From Verrucomicrobia bacterium UBA3063 (lineage in GTDB: Bacteria > Verrucomicrobiota > Verrucomicrobiia > Methylacidiphilales > Verrucolacustridaceae): DNA of 6,477 nucleotides. Shown piece by piece: positions 5,832 to 6,477 of this stretch (its first letter is position 1; the number at the start of each line of letters is the position of its first letter). The DNA lies in contig DFCD01000171.1 in NCBI GenBank assembly GCA_002366885.1, positions 3,759 through 10,235 on the forward strand, in the 5' to 3' direction. Under the pieces are notes generated by a model that searched no databases, had not been told where the DNA came from, and saw nothing but the letters and a program-made list of their open reading frames with translations. Both the position numbers and the translations under genes were made by a program.

Positions 5832-6477
5832 GGGAGGAGGGCCGGCCGGCGGGCGGGCCGGCGATCGACTACGCGGCCGAGCTGAATCCGGAACAACTGG
5901 AGGCGGTGACGGCCCCGCCCGGGCCGATCCTGGTGATTGCGGGAGCCGGCAGCGGCAAGACGCGCACGCTGACCTACCGGGTGGCCTGGCTGGTGGAACA
6001 GGGGGTTGCCCCCGAGCAAATCCTGTTGCTGACTTTCACGAACAAGGCCTCCAAGGAAATGCTGGCGCGGGTGGCCTCGCTTCTGCCGCACGACCTCTCG
6101 CGGCTTTGGGGGGGAACGTTCCACCATGTGGGCAACCGGATCCTGCGCCGTCACGCCGACCGGGTGGGCTATCCCAAGGATTACCTGATTCTCGACCGGG
6201 AGGACGCGGAGGACCTGATTTCGGCGAGCTTGGGGGAGGCGGGCGTGGACCCGAAGGACAAGCGGTTTCCCAAGCCGGAAGTGCTCGCGGAGATTTTCAG
6301 CCTGGCGGCGAACCACCGGACCACGGTGGGGACGATCCTCAAGAAGCAGTTTGGTTATTTCACGGAGCTGGAAAGCTGGATCGGCAAGGTGGCGGAGATT
6401 TACCTCCGGCGGAAGCGGGAGAGTGCGGCGATGGATTACGACGACCTGCTCACCCTTTCCCTGCAGATTCTCGAGCA
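5816..6477 (+). CDS. uvrD: UvrD/PcrA-type superfamily 1 DNA helicase, N-terminal part (runs off right edge)
   Basis: ATP-driven 3'-5' DNA helicase of the UvrD/PcrA/Rep group, acting in nucleotide excision repair and replication-fork maintenance. About 220 codons are visible. The Q-motif LNPEQLEAV is at 23-31, Walker A AGAGSGKT at 42-49, motif Ia LLTFTNKASKEM at 71-82 and motif Ib GTFHHVGNRILRRHA at 100-114; MDYDDLL at 206-212 is the usual lead-in to Walker B, which lies beyond the window. Motif Ib has TFHH where TFHS or TFHA is usual. A Gly/Pro-rich N-terminal stretch (about 9-16) precedes the Q-motif. The GTG start is chosen from the GAGGTG site 5 nt upstream and overlaps hisA by 16 nt; GTG 5810 is an alternative. 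UvrD, PcrA and Rep cannot be told apart without the C-terminal half, so the symbol is provisional. Confidence 0.92.
   Translation, partial: MEYVLREEGRPAGGPAIDYAAELNPEQLEAVTAPPGPILVIAGAGSGKTRTLTYRVAWLVEQGVAPEQILLLTFTNKASKEMLARVASLLPHDLSRLWGGTFHHVGNRILRRHADRVGYPKDYLILDREDAEDLISASLGEAGVDPKDKRFPKPEVLAEIFSLAANHRTTVGTILKKQFGYFTELESWIGKVAEIYLRRKRESAAMDYDDLLTLSLQILE
5841..5862 (+). other. GC-rich inverted repeat just after the hisA stop
   Basis: GCCGGCC (5841-5847) and GGCCGGC (5856-5862) are exact inverted copies around an eight-base loop, giving a seven-base-pair all-GC stem. It begins 10 nt after the hisA TAA and lies within codons 9-16 of the helicase if that gene starts at 5816. No T-run follows, so it is not a standard intrinsic terminator. 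It could reduce translation or transcription of the helicase relative to hisA, or simply reflect Gly/Pro/Ala codons in very GC-rich DNA. Confidence 0.35.

Noticed and set aside
5828..6316. A 162-codon minus-strand open frame under the helicase.
   Set aside because: The sense frame carries the helicase Q-motif, Walker A, Ia and Ib; the antisense product has no family features.
1..6477. Possibility of a new defence, mobile or secondary-metabolite system.
   Set aside because: Every long gene belongs to a well-known housekeeping family. No repeats, integrase, transposase, toxin or unexplained large open frame is present.

Overview
This is a compact, high-GC stretch of bacterial chromosome carrying ordinary housekeeping genes with almost no intergenic DNA. 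The AAA/protease sequence of FtsH, the short TilS and the gene order look most like a Verrucomicrobiota or related PVC-group bacterium. That is an inference from remembered family sequences, not from a database search. I see no insertion sequence, CRISPR array, tRNA, rRNA, phage gene or toxin-antitoxin pair.

Layout. The left edge (1-581, minus strand) holds the N-terminal two thirds of a signal peptide peptidase SppA, cut by the window just after its catalytic lysine. Diverging from it on the plus strand are tilS (about 580-1569, tRNA-Ile lysidine synthetase), ftsH (1587-3668, membrane AAA+ zinc protease), folP (3684-4523, dihydropteroate synthase), a SufT-type Fe-S maturation protein (4573-5112), hisA (5112-5831, histidine biosynthesis) and the N-terminal part of a UvrD/PcrA-type DNA helicase (5816 to the right edge). 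The sppA and tilS ATG codons face each other within one CATG at 579-582.

The six plus-strand genes are spaced by 17, 15 and 49 nt, then overlap by 1 and about 16 nt. They are probably largely co-transcribed, although no promoter or terminator is clear. The products do not form one pathway. SppA and FtsH both deal with membrane protein turnover, TilS with tRNA decoding of AUA, FolP with folate, SufT with Fe-S cluster delivery, HisA with histidine and UvrD with DNA repair. The order tilS-ftsH-folP combines two linkages known from elsewhere: tilS-(hpt)-ftsH in Firmicutes and ftsH-folP in Enterobacteria.

The points most worth a second look are modest. FolP departs from its family in several conserved motifs, including a one-residue contraction. 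sufT and hisA sit away from their usual partners. The sppA/tilS start codons overlap, an 18-codon frame bridges folP and sufT with ATGA junctions at both ends, and the plus strand is G-rich whichever way the genes point. I found no convincing evidence of a new biological system here.
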